The notes under the pieces were generated by a model. The model had not been told where the DNA came from. It made no database searches and was given only the letters and a program-made list of their open reading frames with translations. Both the position numbers and the translations under genes were made by a program. From Methylomonas koyamae (GTDB lineage Bacteria; Pseudomonadota; Gammaproteobacteria; Methylococcales; Methylomonadaceae): a stretch of 64,000 nt of DNA. Location of the stretch: positions 1,798,001 to 1,862,000 of the forward strand of contig NZ_AP019777.1 of assembly GCF_019669905.1 (NCBI RefSeq), in the 5' to 3' direction. This document shows, piece by piece, positions 8,677 through 17,925 of this stretch; positions within the stretch are counted from its first letter, which is position 1, and every line of letters begins with the position of its first letter.

Positions 8677-9812
8677 ACGCTGCCGAATTGAAACAACGCA
8701 TTTCCAGTTCCCCGGCCTTTGTGGTGGATGAACGTCAGGTGTTGGCCAATTTGCAGGCGTTGGCGGCATTGCGCGAGACAACCGGCTGTAAGGTTTTGTA
8801 TGCAATTAAAGCCTTGCCGTTGGCAAGTTTACTGGAATCGATCAAATACCGAGTCGACGGTTTTTCGGTTAGCTCGTTGTTCGAAGCCAAGTTGGCGCAA
8901 GAAGTGTTGGCAGGTCTAGGCAGTATCCACTTGACCACGCCGGGGATACGTCCGGACGAATTCGGCGAACTGGTCGAATTATGCAGCCATATCAGTTTCA
9001 ATTCCTTGCCGCAGTACCAGCGTTTACAGGGGGCGGACCATGGTTATTCGCCGGGTTTGCGGGTCAATCCTAAGCTGTCGTTTGCGGCGGATCGGCGGTT
9101 CGATCCGTGCCGGCCGCATTCCAAGCTCGGGGTCGATATCGAGTTGCTGCGAAACGGCCTGCCGGACGGTGTCGCAGGTTTGCAGTTTCATACCGTGTTT
9201 TCGTGTCGGGATTTGGCGCCGCTGCAAACTACCGTACTAGCCTTGCGGCCGTTGCTGGAGCGCAACCGGCAACTGCAATGGCTGAATCTGGGCGGCGGCT
9301 ATCTGTACCAGGATATTGCCGATCTTGAGCCGCTGGCCGAATTGATCGGTGGGTTGCGCGCGGAGTTTGCCATCGACGTCTATCTGGAGCCGGGCAAGGC
9401 CATAGTCGGCAATGCCGGATATTTGCTGGCGACGGTGCTGGACCGCTTCGTCAGCGACGGTAAGGTCGTGTTGGTGCTGGATACTTCGGTCAACCACCAT
9501 CCGGAGGTATTCGAATACCAAATCAGGCCGCGTTTGTTGGAGGAAGTTGCCGAGGGCGGTCAGTCCTCGATTTTGGCCGGTTCGACCTGCCTGGCCGGCG
9601 ACGTATTTGGCGAATACCGTTTCGACCGCATTCCGGAAGTCGGCGAAAAACTGGTGTTTGCCGAGGTGGGCGCTTATAGCTTGATCAAGGCCAATCGCTT
9701 CAACGGATACAATTTGCCGGATGTGTACGCCGTGGATCAAACGGGGCTGGCGTTGCAGAAACGTTACGATTATTCCGATTACCGCCGGCAGTGGGGAGCA
9801 GGTTCCGTATAG
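8670..9812 (+). CDS. nspC: Carboxynorspermidine/carboxyspermidine decarboxylase
   Basis: NspC is a PLP enzyme of the alanine-racemase fold that decarboxylates carboxy(nor)spermidine to (nor)spermidine. The PLP-lysine region is CKVLYAIKALPLASLLESI (residues 35-53). The phosphate-binding WLNLGGGYLY and EPGKAIVGNAG follow, then the active-site Cys loop AGSTCLAGDVFGEYRF. It has 380 residues, typical of NspC. Its partner, carboxyspermidine dehydrogenase, is not in this window. It ends 10 bases from the convergent lipoprotein gene. Confidence 0.92.
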   Translation: MLNAAELKQRISSSPAFVVDERQVLANLQALAALRETTGCKVLYAIKALPLASLLESIKYRVDGFSVSSLFEAKLAQEVLAGLGSIHLTTPGIRPDEFGELVELCSHISFNSLPQYQRLQGADHGYSPGLRVNPKLSFAADRRFDPCRPHSKLGVDIELLRNGLPDGVAGLQFHTVFSCRDLAPLQTTVLALRPLLERNRQLQWLNLGGGYLYQDIADLEPLAELIGGLRAEFAIDVYLEPGKAIVGNAGYLLATVLDRFVSDGKVVLVLDTSVNHHPEVFEYQIRPRLLEEVAEGGQSSILAGSTCLAGDVFGEYRFDRIPEVGEKLVFAEVGAYSLIKANRFNGYNLPDVYAVDQTGLALQKRYDYSDYRRQWGAGSV

Positions 9813-9821
9813 CTTCGGCGC

Positions 9822-10214
9822 TTAGCGCTGGCCGTGCGGCGGGGTCGGCACCGGGTCGATATTGGATAACAGTCCTTCCATTTTCTGCACGCTGGCGTCG
9901 CAACCTTCGATGCTGGATCGCACCTTGGCCTTGAATCTTAAGCCCATGCTCTCGCCGTCGGCCTCGTGTTCCGCATATTCGTTCAGCAGATGGCAGGCGT
10001 CGTGCATTTCTTGTTCGGTATCTTCGAAATTATCGGTGTCCGGCAGCAAGTCGGAGTCGCTCAGCATCATCAACCGGCTGATGATGGCGTTTTGATGGCG
10101 GAATACCGATTCGGCGTAGTCGGCGAAACTGTCCATCCCGCTGTTGGCCGGCGCACCGGCGCAGCCGGCCAACGTAGCCAACAACGGCACCCATTTCAAA
10201 CGCGGTAACAACAT
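9822..10214 (-). CDS. Small putative lipoprotein
   Basis: This 130-residue protein has a lipoprotein signal: a positively charged start (MLLPRLKWV), a hydrophobic stretch and an LAGC lipobox with Cys near residue 17. The rest is acidic and helical (TEQEMHDACHLLNEYAEHEA), with three further Cys. I do not recognise the family. The open frame extends back to 10616 in the opposite sense of the methyltransferase, but that part is spurious. The ATG at 10214 begins the signal peptide and lies 11 bases after the methyltransferase stop, so the two are probably cotranscribed. Confidence 0.7.
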   Translation of the reverse strand: MLLPRLKWVPLLATLAGCAGAPANSGMDSFADYAESVFRHQNAIISRLMMLSDSDLLPDTDNFEDTEQEMHDACHLLNEYAEHEADGESMGLRFKAKVRSSIEGCDASVQKMEGLLSNIDPVPTPPHGQR

Positions 10215-10225
10215 GAACGGCTCTT

Positions 10226-11155
10226 TTAGTTTTTGTGCGCGGTAAAAATGCAATACTCGGTCAGTTTTTCCGTGAACAGGCGATATTGCGCCAGGCCGAC
10301 CAAATAATTGGCGGTTTGGGCTTTGGAACGTAGCCCTAGCCATTGGCTGATAGTTTGGACCGGTTTCAGGCGTTTGGCTACCTTGTACATATGCTCGACG
10401 GAAGCTCGGGTTTGCACGGTAATGTCGTGGCAGACGATATCGGAAAAGCCTTGCTGTTGCAGCAGGCCGTTGAATTCGTCGCGGCTGCACAAGTTGGGTA
10501 CGGCCCAGCCGTTCAGGCAGGTTACCACCGCTTGCCATTGCTCGGCGCTGAACTGGCGCTGCAACACAAAGCCGTCGCAAACCACGATGCGGCCGCCCGG
10601 TTTCAATAGCCGCCATGCTTCCTTTAAAAAATCGCCCTTATTTAGCGCATGGCAGGAACTCTCCAAAGCCCAAACCACATCGAACGATGCATCGGCAAAC
10701 GGCGTCGCGCAAAAATCCGCCACTTGAAAGTCCACTAATTCCGACACGCCATGGCGCTTGGCGTGGTTGCGGGCGTAAGCGGCCTGTTTGGCGCTGATCG
10801 TAATGCCGGTGACCCGATTGCCGTGTTGCTTGGCCATCCAGATGGTACTGCCGCCGATGCCGCAGCCGGCATCCAAAACCTGATCGCCGGGCTGGATGCC
10901 GGCTTTTTGGTACAGCACCTGATTTTTATTGAGCAGAGCCTGATGCTGGTCGTAAGGGAGGGCTGCGTCCCAATAGCCGTAATGCAAAGCCAGGTTGTCG
11001 CGGTTGCACCAGGCGAACAGATAATCGTTATAACAATCGTCGTAGTGCTTGGCGGCGTCGGCTTGCAGTTCGGCGGTGGATAGCTCGGCGCCGTGGCGTA
11101 GGCTCTGGTCGCGGTAATCCTGGTTCGGTTCTAGCGTGTAAATCGTGGCTGGCAT
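10226..11155 (-). CDS. SAM-dependent methyltransferase (class I)
   Basis: The protein is a Rossmann-type methyltransferase. The SAM-binding motif VLDAGCGIGGSTIWMAKQHG is at about residues 95-114, followed by VTGITISAKQAAYARNHAK and the acidic VDFQVADF. A later motif is FDVVWALESSCH. The shape resembles the cyclopropane-fatty-acid synthase/sarcosine methyltransferase-like group (Methyltransf_11/25), so a small hydrophobic or amine substrate is plausible, but none can be named. The ATG at 11155 (309 residues) is preferred over an upstream in-frame start at 11206 that lies close to the preceding gene. It precedes the small lipoprotein gene. Confidence 0.85.
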   Translation of the reverse strand: MPATIYTLEPNQDYRDQSLRHGAELSTAELQADAAKHYDDCYNDYLFAWCNRDNLALHYGYWDAALPYDQHQALLNKNQVLYQKAGIQPGDQVLDAGCGIGGSTIWMAKQHGNRVTGITISAKQAAYARNHAKRHGVSELVDFQVADFCATPFADASFDVVWALESSCHALNKGDFLKEAWRLLKPGGRIVVCDGFVLQRQFSAEQWQAVVTCLNGWAVPNLCSRDEFNGLLQQQGFSDIVCHDITVQTRASVEHMYKVAKRLKPVQTISQWLGLRSKAQTANYLVGLAQYRLFTEKLTEYCIFTAHKN

Positions 11156-11196
11156 CAATGGTTGGGCGGGCTGAAAAGCAACACGGTGGCGCGGCC

Positions 11197-11601
11197 TCAG
11201 CCGCAAGGCTTGCCATTATAATTCAGATCGCCGATGCGCTTCATCGCCGGCGAGTGGGGCGGCAACTGCGGATCGGCGATTTTCAATCGGCTGAACACTT
11301 GTCGAATCGGCAAGTCTTTGATCCGATTCAGCTCAATGCCAAAGCGGATGCGAAACAGGCTGTGTTGTTTGCCGGACGGCAAGGTTGCTAACAGTTCGGA
11401 CAGGCGCCGGTCTATCAAACGTCGGGCCAACAGCAATTCCGGGCTGAGTTTGGTATCGCCGGCACTGGTTTCTGCAATCGCCGGTGTTACGGCAGGTGCA
11501 GGCGTAGCGGCGCCTAGCGCTTTTTCGCGCATTTCCCGCAGCCGGCTGCTTTGGGCAAAGCCGACCGTCAAGCCACCCCCGCTTGGTTTGTTGCTATTCA
11601 T
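11197..11601 (-). CDS. Conserved-looking small protein of unknown function
   Basis: It is 134 residues, not recognised. The N-terminal third is polar, then Ala/Pro-rich. A basic helical block RRLIDRRLSELLATLPSGK follows, then a compact C-terminal part (FRIRFGIELNRIKDLPIRQV) with no signal peptide or membrane segment. Its start overlaps the tcdA stop by 4 bases, so it is translationally coupled to tcdA. Confidence 0.6.
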   Translation of the reverse strand: MNSNKPSGGGLTVGFAQSSRLREMREKALGAATPAPAVTPAIAETSAGDTKLSPELLLARRLIDRRLSELLATLPSGKQHSLFRIRFGIELNRIKDLPIRQVFSRLKIADPQLPPHSPAMKRIGDLNYNGKPCG

Positions 11602-12350
11602 ACTTGGTGTTTGTGGCTGTGGGCCGGATCGTGGATCAGATTGCGGATGACGACGGAAGCGCAGACCCCTCCGAACGCCGCCGGTAAATACGAGATCGTG
11701 CCGTAGGCCGATTTTTTGTAATTGCTGCCGTCGGTGAACATCAACGAATCTTTATTGACCACTTCCGGCGAGAACACCACTTTCACGCCGCGGCTGATGC
11801 CGTGTTTGCGCAAGCGGATGCGAATGAATTGGGCGAACGGGCAGTTGTAGGTTTTGGAAATATCCACCACCTTGAGATGGGTCGGATCCATCTTCCCGCC
11901 GGCGCCCATCGAACTGACGATTTTCAATTTTCGGGTCTTGGCGGCGCGGATCAAATGGATCTTCGGCGTCAGGCTGTCGATGGCATCGACGACGTAGTCG
12001 TAATGGGTCTCGTCGAGCAATGCGGCGGCGGTGTCCGGGGTGATGAATTCGTGCTTGATGGTGAGCTGCAAATCCGGATTGATCTCCAGCAAGCGTGCGC
12101 CCATCACGTCGGCCTTGGCTTGGCCGATGGTGGTGGCCAAGGCCGGCAACTGCCGGTTGCGGTTGCTGGTTTCGACCACGTCGCCGTCGACGATGGTCAT
12201 TTTGCCGACTCCGGCGCGGCAGATGAATTCGGCGGCAAACGAACCGACGCCGCCCATGCCGACGACCAACACGTGGGATTGCTGGAGTTTGTCCAGCTTG
12301 GGGCTGCCGATCAGCAATTCGGTACGGGACAGCCAGCTTAAATCAGTCAT
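11598..12350 (-). CDS. tcdA: tRNA threonylcarbamoyladenosine dehydratase TcdA
   Basis: TcdA is an E1-like, ATP-dependent enzyme that cyclises t6A37 in tRNA to ct6A. The nucleotide-binding VLVVGMGGVGSFAAEFICRAG is followed by MTIVDGDVVETSNRNRQLPA. DYVVDAIDSLTPKIHL and the final VFSPEVV region are typical of the family. The length is 250 residues with the ATG at 12350. The open frame continues upstream to 12443, but that part lies inside the tatD-like gene. Together with tsaE at 3113, it represents t6A/ct6A metabolism in this region. Confidence 0.92.
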   Translation of the reverse strand: MTDLSWLSRTELLIGSPKLDKLQQSHVLVVGMGGVGSFAAEFICRAGVGKMTIVDGDVVETSNRNRQLPALATTIGQAKADVMGARLLEINPDLQLTIKHEFITPDTAAALLDETHYDYVVDAIDSLTPKIHLIRAAKTRKLKIVSSMGAGGKMDPTHLKVVDISKTYNCPFAQFIRIRLRKHGISRGVKVVFSPEVVNKDSLMFTDGSNYKKSAYGTISYLPAAFGGVCASVVIRNLIHDPAHSHKHQV

Positions 12351-13032
12351 GCAGGAATACTCTTTGAAAATTGGCAACGATACGGCGCTGCAGGGTTTGG
12401 ATGTCCAAACCGAGGATTTTAGCCGCTTCACTATAGATTTCACTAATCGAAAGCTGCGTGGCGGCGTCGGTTTCCAGGAATAAACGTTCCGGCGGCGTGT
12501 GCAATAGCGCCAGTCGCGACGGATGTTCCGGTTTTAACAAGAATTTGCCGAACGAAAGGTAACAACCGTGATTCAGCAGTTGTTCGGCCAGTGCGGGTTT
12601 GCCGCTAAAACCGTGGACGATCCAGGCTTGAGTCGGTTTGGCCGATTTTTTTACCGCGATCAGCTCGTTGTGGGCGCGCACGCAATGAACGATCAACGGT
12701 TTGCCGAGCTGCTCGGCCAATTCGATCTGGCCGCGGAACACTGCCGTCTGCCGCTGCAGAGGCGCAGCTATGCATTTATCCAGGCCGGATTCGCCGACGG
12801 CAAGCACACGCGGGCCGGCACAAAGGCTGCGCTGGAGGAGCCAGTCGTGTTCCGGGTCCTGCAGGCCAATATGCCAAGGGTGGGCGCCGATACTGGCATA
12901 GCGGTGGTTGCCGGCACAGAGTAGCGCCGGCAGTTCGGCAATTTCCGACATGTCCAGGCTGCGGATTAGCCAATCCGCGTCACCCGGACTGCCGTGGCAA
13001 TGAATGTCGATGAATGGCGCGGATACGGGCAT
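12343..13032 (-). CDS. TatD-family metal-dependent hydrolase
   Basis: This is an amidohydrolase-fold protein of the TatD type, usually a metal-dependent DNase or phosphoesterase. Metal ligands and signatures are visible: FIDIHCHG near the start, VGESGLDK, PLIVHCVRAHNE, HGFSG and LFLETDAA. At 229 residues it is shorter than most TatD proteins (about 260), with a short linker rather than a missing motif. The stop overlaps the tcdA start by 8 bases. No upstream gene shares the strand, so this is probably the first gene of a three-gene operon. Confidence 0.87.
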   Translation of the reverse strand: MPVSAPFIDIHCHGSPGDADWLIRSLDMSEIAELPALLCAGNHRYASIGAHPWHIGLQDPEHDWLLQRSLCAGPRVLAVGESGLDKCIAAPLQRQTAVFRGQIELAEQLGKPLIVHCVRAHNELIAVKKSAKPTQAWIVHGFSGKPALAEQLLNHGCYLSFGKFLLKPEHPSRLALLHTPPERLFLETDAATQLSISEIYSEAAKILGLDIQTLQRRIVANFQRVFLHD

Positions 13033-13126
13033 GGAGCAGCTAATCTACCGATGCGAAGCGACATCGCTATCGGCAACGGCGGTTTCGGTTGCGGGGCGGC
13101 AAGCTGGCTGAGTTGAAATGGCCGGC

Positions 13127-13153
13127 TTGAATTTCCATGGGGCAAGGTATAAT
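13127..13153 (+). promoter_or_regulatory. Likely sigma-70 promoter for ettA
   Basis: TTGAAT at 13127-13132 and a perfect TATAAT at 13148-13153 are separated by 15 bases, which is short. The ettA ATG follows 29 bases later. The -10 is convincing, the -35 less so. Confidence 0.5.
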
Positions 13154-13182
13154 AGCCGTTTATTTTTTGCAACAGAGCAACA

Positions 13183-14847
13183 ATGGCGCAATATATTTTC
13201 TCCATGAACCGGGTCGGCAAGGTGGTGCCGCCTAAAAAATACATCTTGAAGGACATCTCGCTGTCGTTTTTTCCCGGCGCGAAGATCGGTGTGTTGGGTC
13301 TGAACGGCTCGGGTAAATCGACGCTGCTGCGCATTATGGCCGGCGTGGATAAGGAAATCGAAGGCGAGGCGATTCCGCTGAAAGGCATCAACATCGGCTA
13401 TTTGCCGCAGGAGCCGCAGTTGGATCCGAGCAAAAACGTGCGCGGCATCATCGAAGAATCGGTGCAGCACATCAAGGATGCCTTGGCGAAACTGGATGCG
13501 GTTTATGCAGCTTATGCCGAACCGGATGCCGATTTCGACAAGCTGGCTGCCGAGCAAGCCAAACTGGAGGACATCATCAACGCCTGCGACGGCCATAATC
13601 TGGACCGGCAATTGGAAATCGCCGCCGATGCGCTGCGCTTGCCGGATTGGGATGCCGATGTAAACAAGCTCTCCGGCGGCGAGAAGCGGCGGGTGGCGTT
13701 GTGCCGCTTATTGTTGTCCAAACCGGATATGCTGTTGCTGGACGAGCCAACCAATCACTTGGACGCCGAATCGGTCGCCTGGTTGGAGCGCTTCCTGCAC
13801 GATTATACCGGCACCGTCGTTGCCGTGACTCACGACCGCTACTTCCTGGATAACGTCGCCGGCTGGATTCTGGAGCTGGACCGCGGCATGGGTATTCCAT
13901 GGGAAGGCAATTATTCGTCCTGGCTGGAGCAGAAGGAAAAACGGCTGGAGCTGGAGGAAAAGCAGGAGACTTCCCGCCAGAAAGCCATGAAGGCCGAGTT
14001 GGAGTGGGTGCGGCAGAATCCGAAAGGTCGCCACGCCAAAAGCAAGGCGCGTCTGGCGCGTTTCGAGGAGTTGTCGTCGGTCGAAGTGCAACAGCGCAAC
14101 GAGACCCAGGAAATTTATATTCCGCCCGGACCGCGCTTGGGCGACGTCGTCATCGAAGCCGACAACATCAGTAAGGGCTTCGGCGACCGCTTGTTGATCA
14201 ACAATTTAAGTTTCAAACTGCCGCCGGGCGGCATTGTCGGCATCATTGGTCCGAACGGCGCCGGTAAGACCACACTGTTCAAAATGATGGCCGGCATGGA
14301 GCAGCCGGATTCCGGTTCGTTCAATTTCGGCCAAACCGTGCAGTTGTCCTACGTCGAACAGTTCCGCGACGATATGGATAACAATAAAACGGTTTGGGAA
14401 GAGATTTCGGACGGCTTGGACATGATCACGGTCGGCAAGTACGAAACGCCTTCGCGTGCCTATTGCGGCCGGTTCAATTTCAAAGGCTCGGATCAGCAAA
14501 AGCGTATCGGCGAATTGTCCGGCGGCGAGCGTAACCGGGTGCACTTGGCCAAGTTGCTGAAAAGCGGCGGCAACGTGTTGCTGCTCGACGAGCCGACCAA
14601 CGATTTGGACGTAGAAACCTTGCGGGCGTTGGAAGAGGCGCTGCTGGGCTTCCCCGGTTGTGCCGTAGTGATCTCGCACGACCGTTGGTTCCTGGATCGG
14701 ATCGCCACCCATATGTTGGCGTTCGAAGGCGACAGCGAGGTGGTCTGGTTCGAAGGCAACTACGCCGATTACGAAGCCGATCGCCATCGCCGGTTGGGAA
14801 CTGACGCCGATAATCCGCGCCGTATCAAATACAAAAAAATCGGCTAA
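13183..14847 (+). CDS. ettA: Energy-dependent translational throttle protein EttA (ABC-F)
   Basis: EttA is an ABC-F ATPase that binds the ribosomal E site and throttles entry into elongation according to ATP/ADP. It has two ABC domains without membrane segments. Domain 1 has [32 protein letters not shown] and [11 protein letters not shown]. Domain 2 has [30 protein letters not shown] and [11 protein letters not shown]. The linker contains the basic [17 protein letters not shown] block and the family C-terminus [10 protein letters not shown]. It has 554 residues, as in E. coli EttA. Confidence 0.95.
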   Translation: MAQYIFSMNRVGKVVPPKKYILKDISLSFFPGAKIGVLGLNGSGKSTLLRIMAGVDKEIEGEAIPLKGINIGYLPQEPQLDPSKNVRGIIEESVQHIKDALAKLDAVYAAYAEPDADFDKLAAEQAKLEDIINACDGHNLDRQLEIAADALRLPDWDADVNKLSGGEKRRVALCRLLLSKPDMLLLDEPTNHLDAESVAWLERFLHDYTGTVVAVTHDRYFLDNVAGWILELDRGMGIPWEGNYSSWLEQKEKRLELEEKQETSRQKAMKAELEWVRQNPKGRHAKSKARLARFEELSSVEVQQRNETQEIYIPPGPRLGDVVIEADNISKGFGDRLLINNLSFKLPPGGIVGIIGPNGAGKTTLFKMMAGMEQPDSGSFNFGQTVQLSYVEQFRDDMDNNKTVWEEISDGLDMITVGKYETPSRAYCGRFNFKGSDQQKRIGELSGGERNRVHLAKLLKSGGNVLLLDEPTNDLDVETLRALEEALLGFPGCAVVISHDRWFLDRIATHMLAFEGDSEVVWFEGNYADYEADRHRRLGTDADNPRRIKYKKIG

Positions 14848-15043
14848 GCCGGGGTTAAGGGTTCGCCGCCGACAATGGCGGCGGACCCGGCGGCTAATAA
14901 AGTTGGCTTTGAACTTGAAATAGCGCGGCTTTGTCCCAAACTTGAATTTAGTTTTTTATGAGGCCGCGGCTGTCCTGTTGAAATCGGCAGATGTAGCGGT
15001 TAATGTATTAATAGCGCACCGAACAATAATAAGGAGAAATAGG

Positions 15044-15286
15044 ATGTCGAAAGCACAAAACTTGCAGGACAATTTTTTGAACGCCCTGAGAAAAGAACAT
15101 ACCCCGGTGTCGATTTTCTTGGTGAACGGTATCAAGCTGCAAGGTCGCGTCGATTCTTTCGATCAGTACGTTGTGATGCTGAAAAATACCGTCAACCAAA
15201 TGGTTTACAAACACGCCATTTCCACCATCGTTCCCGGCAAAAACGTCAATATGCACCGTGATGCCGAGCCCAGCGACGAGAGCTAA
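15044..15286 (+). CDS. hfq: RNA chaperone Hfq
   Basis: Hfq is the hexameric Sm-like protein that pairs small RNAs with mRNAs. The Sm1 motif spans the [20 protein letters not shown] region, and the Sm2 motif is [14 protein letters not shown]. The gene encodes 80 residues with a short acidic tail. The start at 15044 has the strong ribosome binding site AAGGAGAAATAGG, so the longer frame from 14942 is not used. It lies 11 bases before hflX. Confidence 0.97.
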   Translation: MSKAQNLQDNFLNALRKEHTPVSIFLVNGIKLQGRVDSFDQYVVMLKNTVNQMVYKHAISTIVPGKNVNMHRDAEPSDES

Positions 15287-15297
15287 GAGGCCTTTTT

Positions 15298-16563
15298 TTG
15301 TTTGAACGTCCCGATGCGGGCGAACGGGCGATACTCGTTCACCTGAATTTGCAAGTCGGACAAGAAGATCTCGACGAGCTGAAAGAACTCACCAAATCCG
15401 CCGGTGCCCAGCCGATTCATGTGGTCACCGGCAGTCGCCACCGCCCGGACCCCAAGTATTTCGTCGGCATCGGCAAGCTCGACGAAATCAAGGCTGCCGT
15501 GGTCGAACACCAAGCCGACATCATCATCGTCAACCATCCGTTGTCGCCCAGCCAGGAACGCAATCTGGAAAGGGCATTGGAGGTGAGGGTGGTTGACCGT
15601 AACGGTTTGATTCTGGATATATTCGCTCAGCGCGCGCAGACCTTCGAAGGTAAGTTGCAAGTCGAATTGGCGCAGTTGAAGCATCTTTCGACTCGATTGA
15701 TTCGCGGTTGGACCCACTTGGAGCGGCAAAAAGGCGGTATCGGCTTGCGCGGCCCCGGCGAGACCCAGTTGGAAACCGACCGGCGTTTGTTGGCGGTAAG
15801 GATCAAACAAATCCAACAGCGCTTGGAAAAAGTCGAAAAACAACGCCATCAAAGCCGCAGCAAACGGAAAAAGGCGGAAATTCCGACTGTTTCGCTGGTC
15901 GGCTATACCAATGCCGGTAAATCGACTTTGTTCAACACGTTGACCGGGGCCGGGATTTACGCCGCCGACCAGTTATTCGCGACCTTGGATCCGACTTTGC
16001 GCCAGTTGCCGCTGCCTGATGGCGGCGAAATTATCCTGGCCGATACGGTCGGTTTCATCCGGCATTTGCCGCACGAACTGGTCGCGGCTTTCCGTTCTAC
16101 GTTGCAGGAAGCGGCCGAGGCCGATCTGTTGCTGCACGTGATCGATTCGGCTGCTGAAGATAGAGATGACACCATCATCCAGGTCAACCAGGTGTTGGAG
16201 GATATCGGTGCCGGCAAGATAGCGCAGTTGAAAGTATTCAATAAAATCGATTTGCTAGGCGATCTCGAACCCCATATCGATTATGACGCCGAAGGGCGCC
16301 CGGTTTGCGTCTGGATCTCGGCGCAAAGCGGGGCGGGGTGCGATTTGTTGCAACAGGCATTAGGCGAATTGTTCGCCAGCAGCAAAGTGATTCGGAAATG
16401 TTATCTGCCGGCAGGGCAGGCCGGCCTGAAAGCCAAACTGTTTGCCTTCGTCAGAATAATAAGCGATGTCACCGACGATCACGGCGATTGCGAGTTGACG
16501 ATAGAAATCGATAAAAAGCATTTGGGCCTGCTGAAACATATCCGGGTCGAAGCGGTAGCCTGA
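15298..16563 (+). CDS. hflX: GTPase HflX, TTG start
   Basis: HflX is a GTPase that splits stalled 70S ribosomes. The N-terminal HflX domain has MFERPDAGERAILVHL, matching E. coli HflX (MFDRYDAGEQAVLVH), so the TTG at 15298 is the start even though it is not ATG. AAGAGG, 7 bases upstream, is a good ribosome binding site. GTPase motifs are GYTNAGKSTLFN (G1), DPTLR (the switch I threonine), DTVGF (G3) and NKID (G4). Gly-rich RGPGETQLETDRR precedes the G domain. The length is 421 residues. Confidence 0.95.
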   Translation: MFERPDAGERAILVHLNLQVGQEDLDELKELTKSAGAQPIHVVTGSRHRPDPKYFVGIGKLDEIKAAVVEHQADIIIVNHPLSPSQERNLERALEVRVVDRNGLILDIFAQRAQTFEGKLQVELAQLKHLSTRLIRGWTHLERQKGGIGLRGPGETQLETDRRLLAVRIKQIQQRLEKVEKQRHQSRSKRKKAEIPTVSLVGYTNAGKSTLFNTLTGAGIYAADQLFATLDPTLRQLPLPDGGEIILADTVGFIRHLPHELVAAFRSTLQEAAEADLLLHVIDSAAEDRDDTIIQVNQVLEDIGAGKIAQLKVFNKIDLLGDLEPHIDYDAEGRPVCVWISAQSGAGCDLLQQALGELFASSKVIRKCYLPAGQAGLKAKLFAFVRIISDVTDDHGDCELTIEIDKKHLGLLKHIRVEAVA

Positions 16564-16730
16564 TCCCGATAGCGTTTTTCTATACCTAGTTATTTTCTCG
16601 GTTAATGGTAATTTGAGATAGAATGGCGCGCTTTCGAAAGCGGCGTGCCGTTCTCGAAACATAATTCCGGCTTTGCGCTTGTTGGCCAGCCGAATTTTGA
16701 GTTTGCAAATCCAATTTTGGAGCGTTTGGT

Positions 16731-17924
16731 ATGTCTTGGAATGAGCCCGGCGGTGATAAAAAAGACCCCTGGAGTGGTCGCAACGAAAAGGATAATCCTC
16801 CCGATCTGGATGAAGTGATCCGGTCCTTGCAGGACAAACTGGGCGGCATTTTCGGCGGCGGCAAGCGCGGCGATAGTTCTAACGGCCCTTCGATGCAAAG
16901 CATCGGATTTTTGGCGGCCGGCGCGCTGGTGCTGTGGGGTTTGAGCGGATTTTATACCGTGGACGAGGGAACCCGCGGTATCGTCACGCGTTTCGGCGCT
17001 TACGTGGCGACCACGCAACCCGGTCTGAACTGGCATATCCCGGCGCCGATCGAGCAAGTGCAGGTGATCAACGTCGAACAGCAACGTTTTATCGAGGTCG
17101 GCTACCGTTCCGGAGGCGGCCAGGCGATGGGCTCGGTTCCCAAAGAAGCGATGATGTTGACTAAAGACGAAAATATCGTCGACGTGCGTCTGGCTGTGCA
17201 GTACCAGGTCAAAGACGCCAAGGATTACGCCTTTAACGTGCTGGATCCGGCTTCTACGTTGAAGCAAGTCACCGAGAGCGTCCAACGCGGCGTGATCGGC
17301 CGGAGCGACATGGATTTTGTGTTGACCGAAGGCCGTAGCGAAATCGTTGCCGCAATCAAAACCGAAATCCAGTCGGTGATGGATGCCTATAAAACCGGGA
17401 TACTGATCACCAGCGTGAATTTGCAGGATGCGCAGCCGCCGGAACAAGTGCAGGGTTCGTTCGAAGACGCCATCAAGGCGCGCGAGGACAAGCAACGCTT
17501 GATCAATGAGGCTGAAGCTTATTCCAACGATGTCGTGCCGAAAGCTCGCGGTGCCGCTTCCCGGATCGTACAGGAATCCGAAGCGTATAAAGAAAAAGTG
17601 ATTGCGCAAGCTAACGGCGACGTCAGCCGCTTCTCGCAACTGCTTGCCGAGTATAAGAAGGCTCCAGCGGTCACCAAACAGCGCATGTATATCGAGGCAA
17701 TGGAACAAGTATTGGGTAAATCGAATAACGTGTTGGTCGATGTCAAATCCGGTGGCAGCATTATGTATTTGCCGCTGGACAAATTGGTGAATAAGGTCGC
17801 AGAAGACGCGGTTTCGGCGCCGGTTCCCACGCACGAACCGGTTGTCGCGCCCGCGCCTCAAGCCAAAGAGATCAGAAACGATATACGCGCATCGAGCCGC
17901 GAACGCGATGTGAGAGGACGCTAA
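16731..17924 (+). CDS. hflK: HflK, subunit of the FtsH-modulating HflKC complex
   Basis: HflK is a membrane SPFH protein that forms a cage with HflC around the FtsH protease. It has a Gly/Lys-rich cytoplasmic start with GGIFGGGKRGD and a single membrane segment (IGFLAAGALVLWGLSGFY). The SPFH/band-7 domain follows, with TVDEGTRGIVTRFGAY and VNLQDAQPPEQV, and then a long coiled coil. The length of 397 residues is typical. It sits 1 base from hflC. Confidence 0.95.
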   Translation: MSWNEPGGDKKDPWSGRNEKDNPPDLDEVIRSLQDKLGGIFGGGKRGDSSNGPSMQSIGFLAAGALVLWGLSGFYTVDEGTRGIVTRFGAYVATTQPGLNWHIPAPIEQVQVINVEQQRFIEVGYRSGGGQAMGSVPKEAMMLTKDENIVDVRLAVQYQVKDAKDYAFNVLDPASTLKQVTESVQRGVIGRSDMDFVLTEGRSEIVAAIKTEIQSVMDAYKTGILITSVNLQDAQPPEQVQGSFEDAIKAREDKQRLINEAEAYSNDVVPKARGAASRIVQESEAYKEKVIAQANGDVSRFSQLLAEYKKAPAVTKQRMYIEAMEQVLGKSNNVLVDVKSGGSIMYLPLDKLVNKVAEDAVSAPVPTHEPVVAPAPQAKEIRNDIRASSRERDVRGR

Positions 17925-17925
17925 C

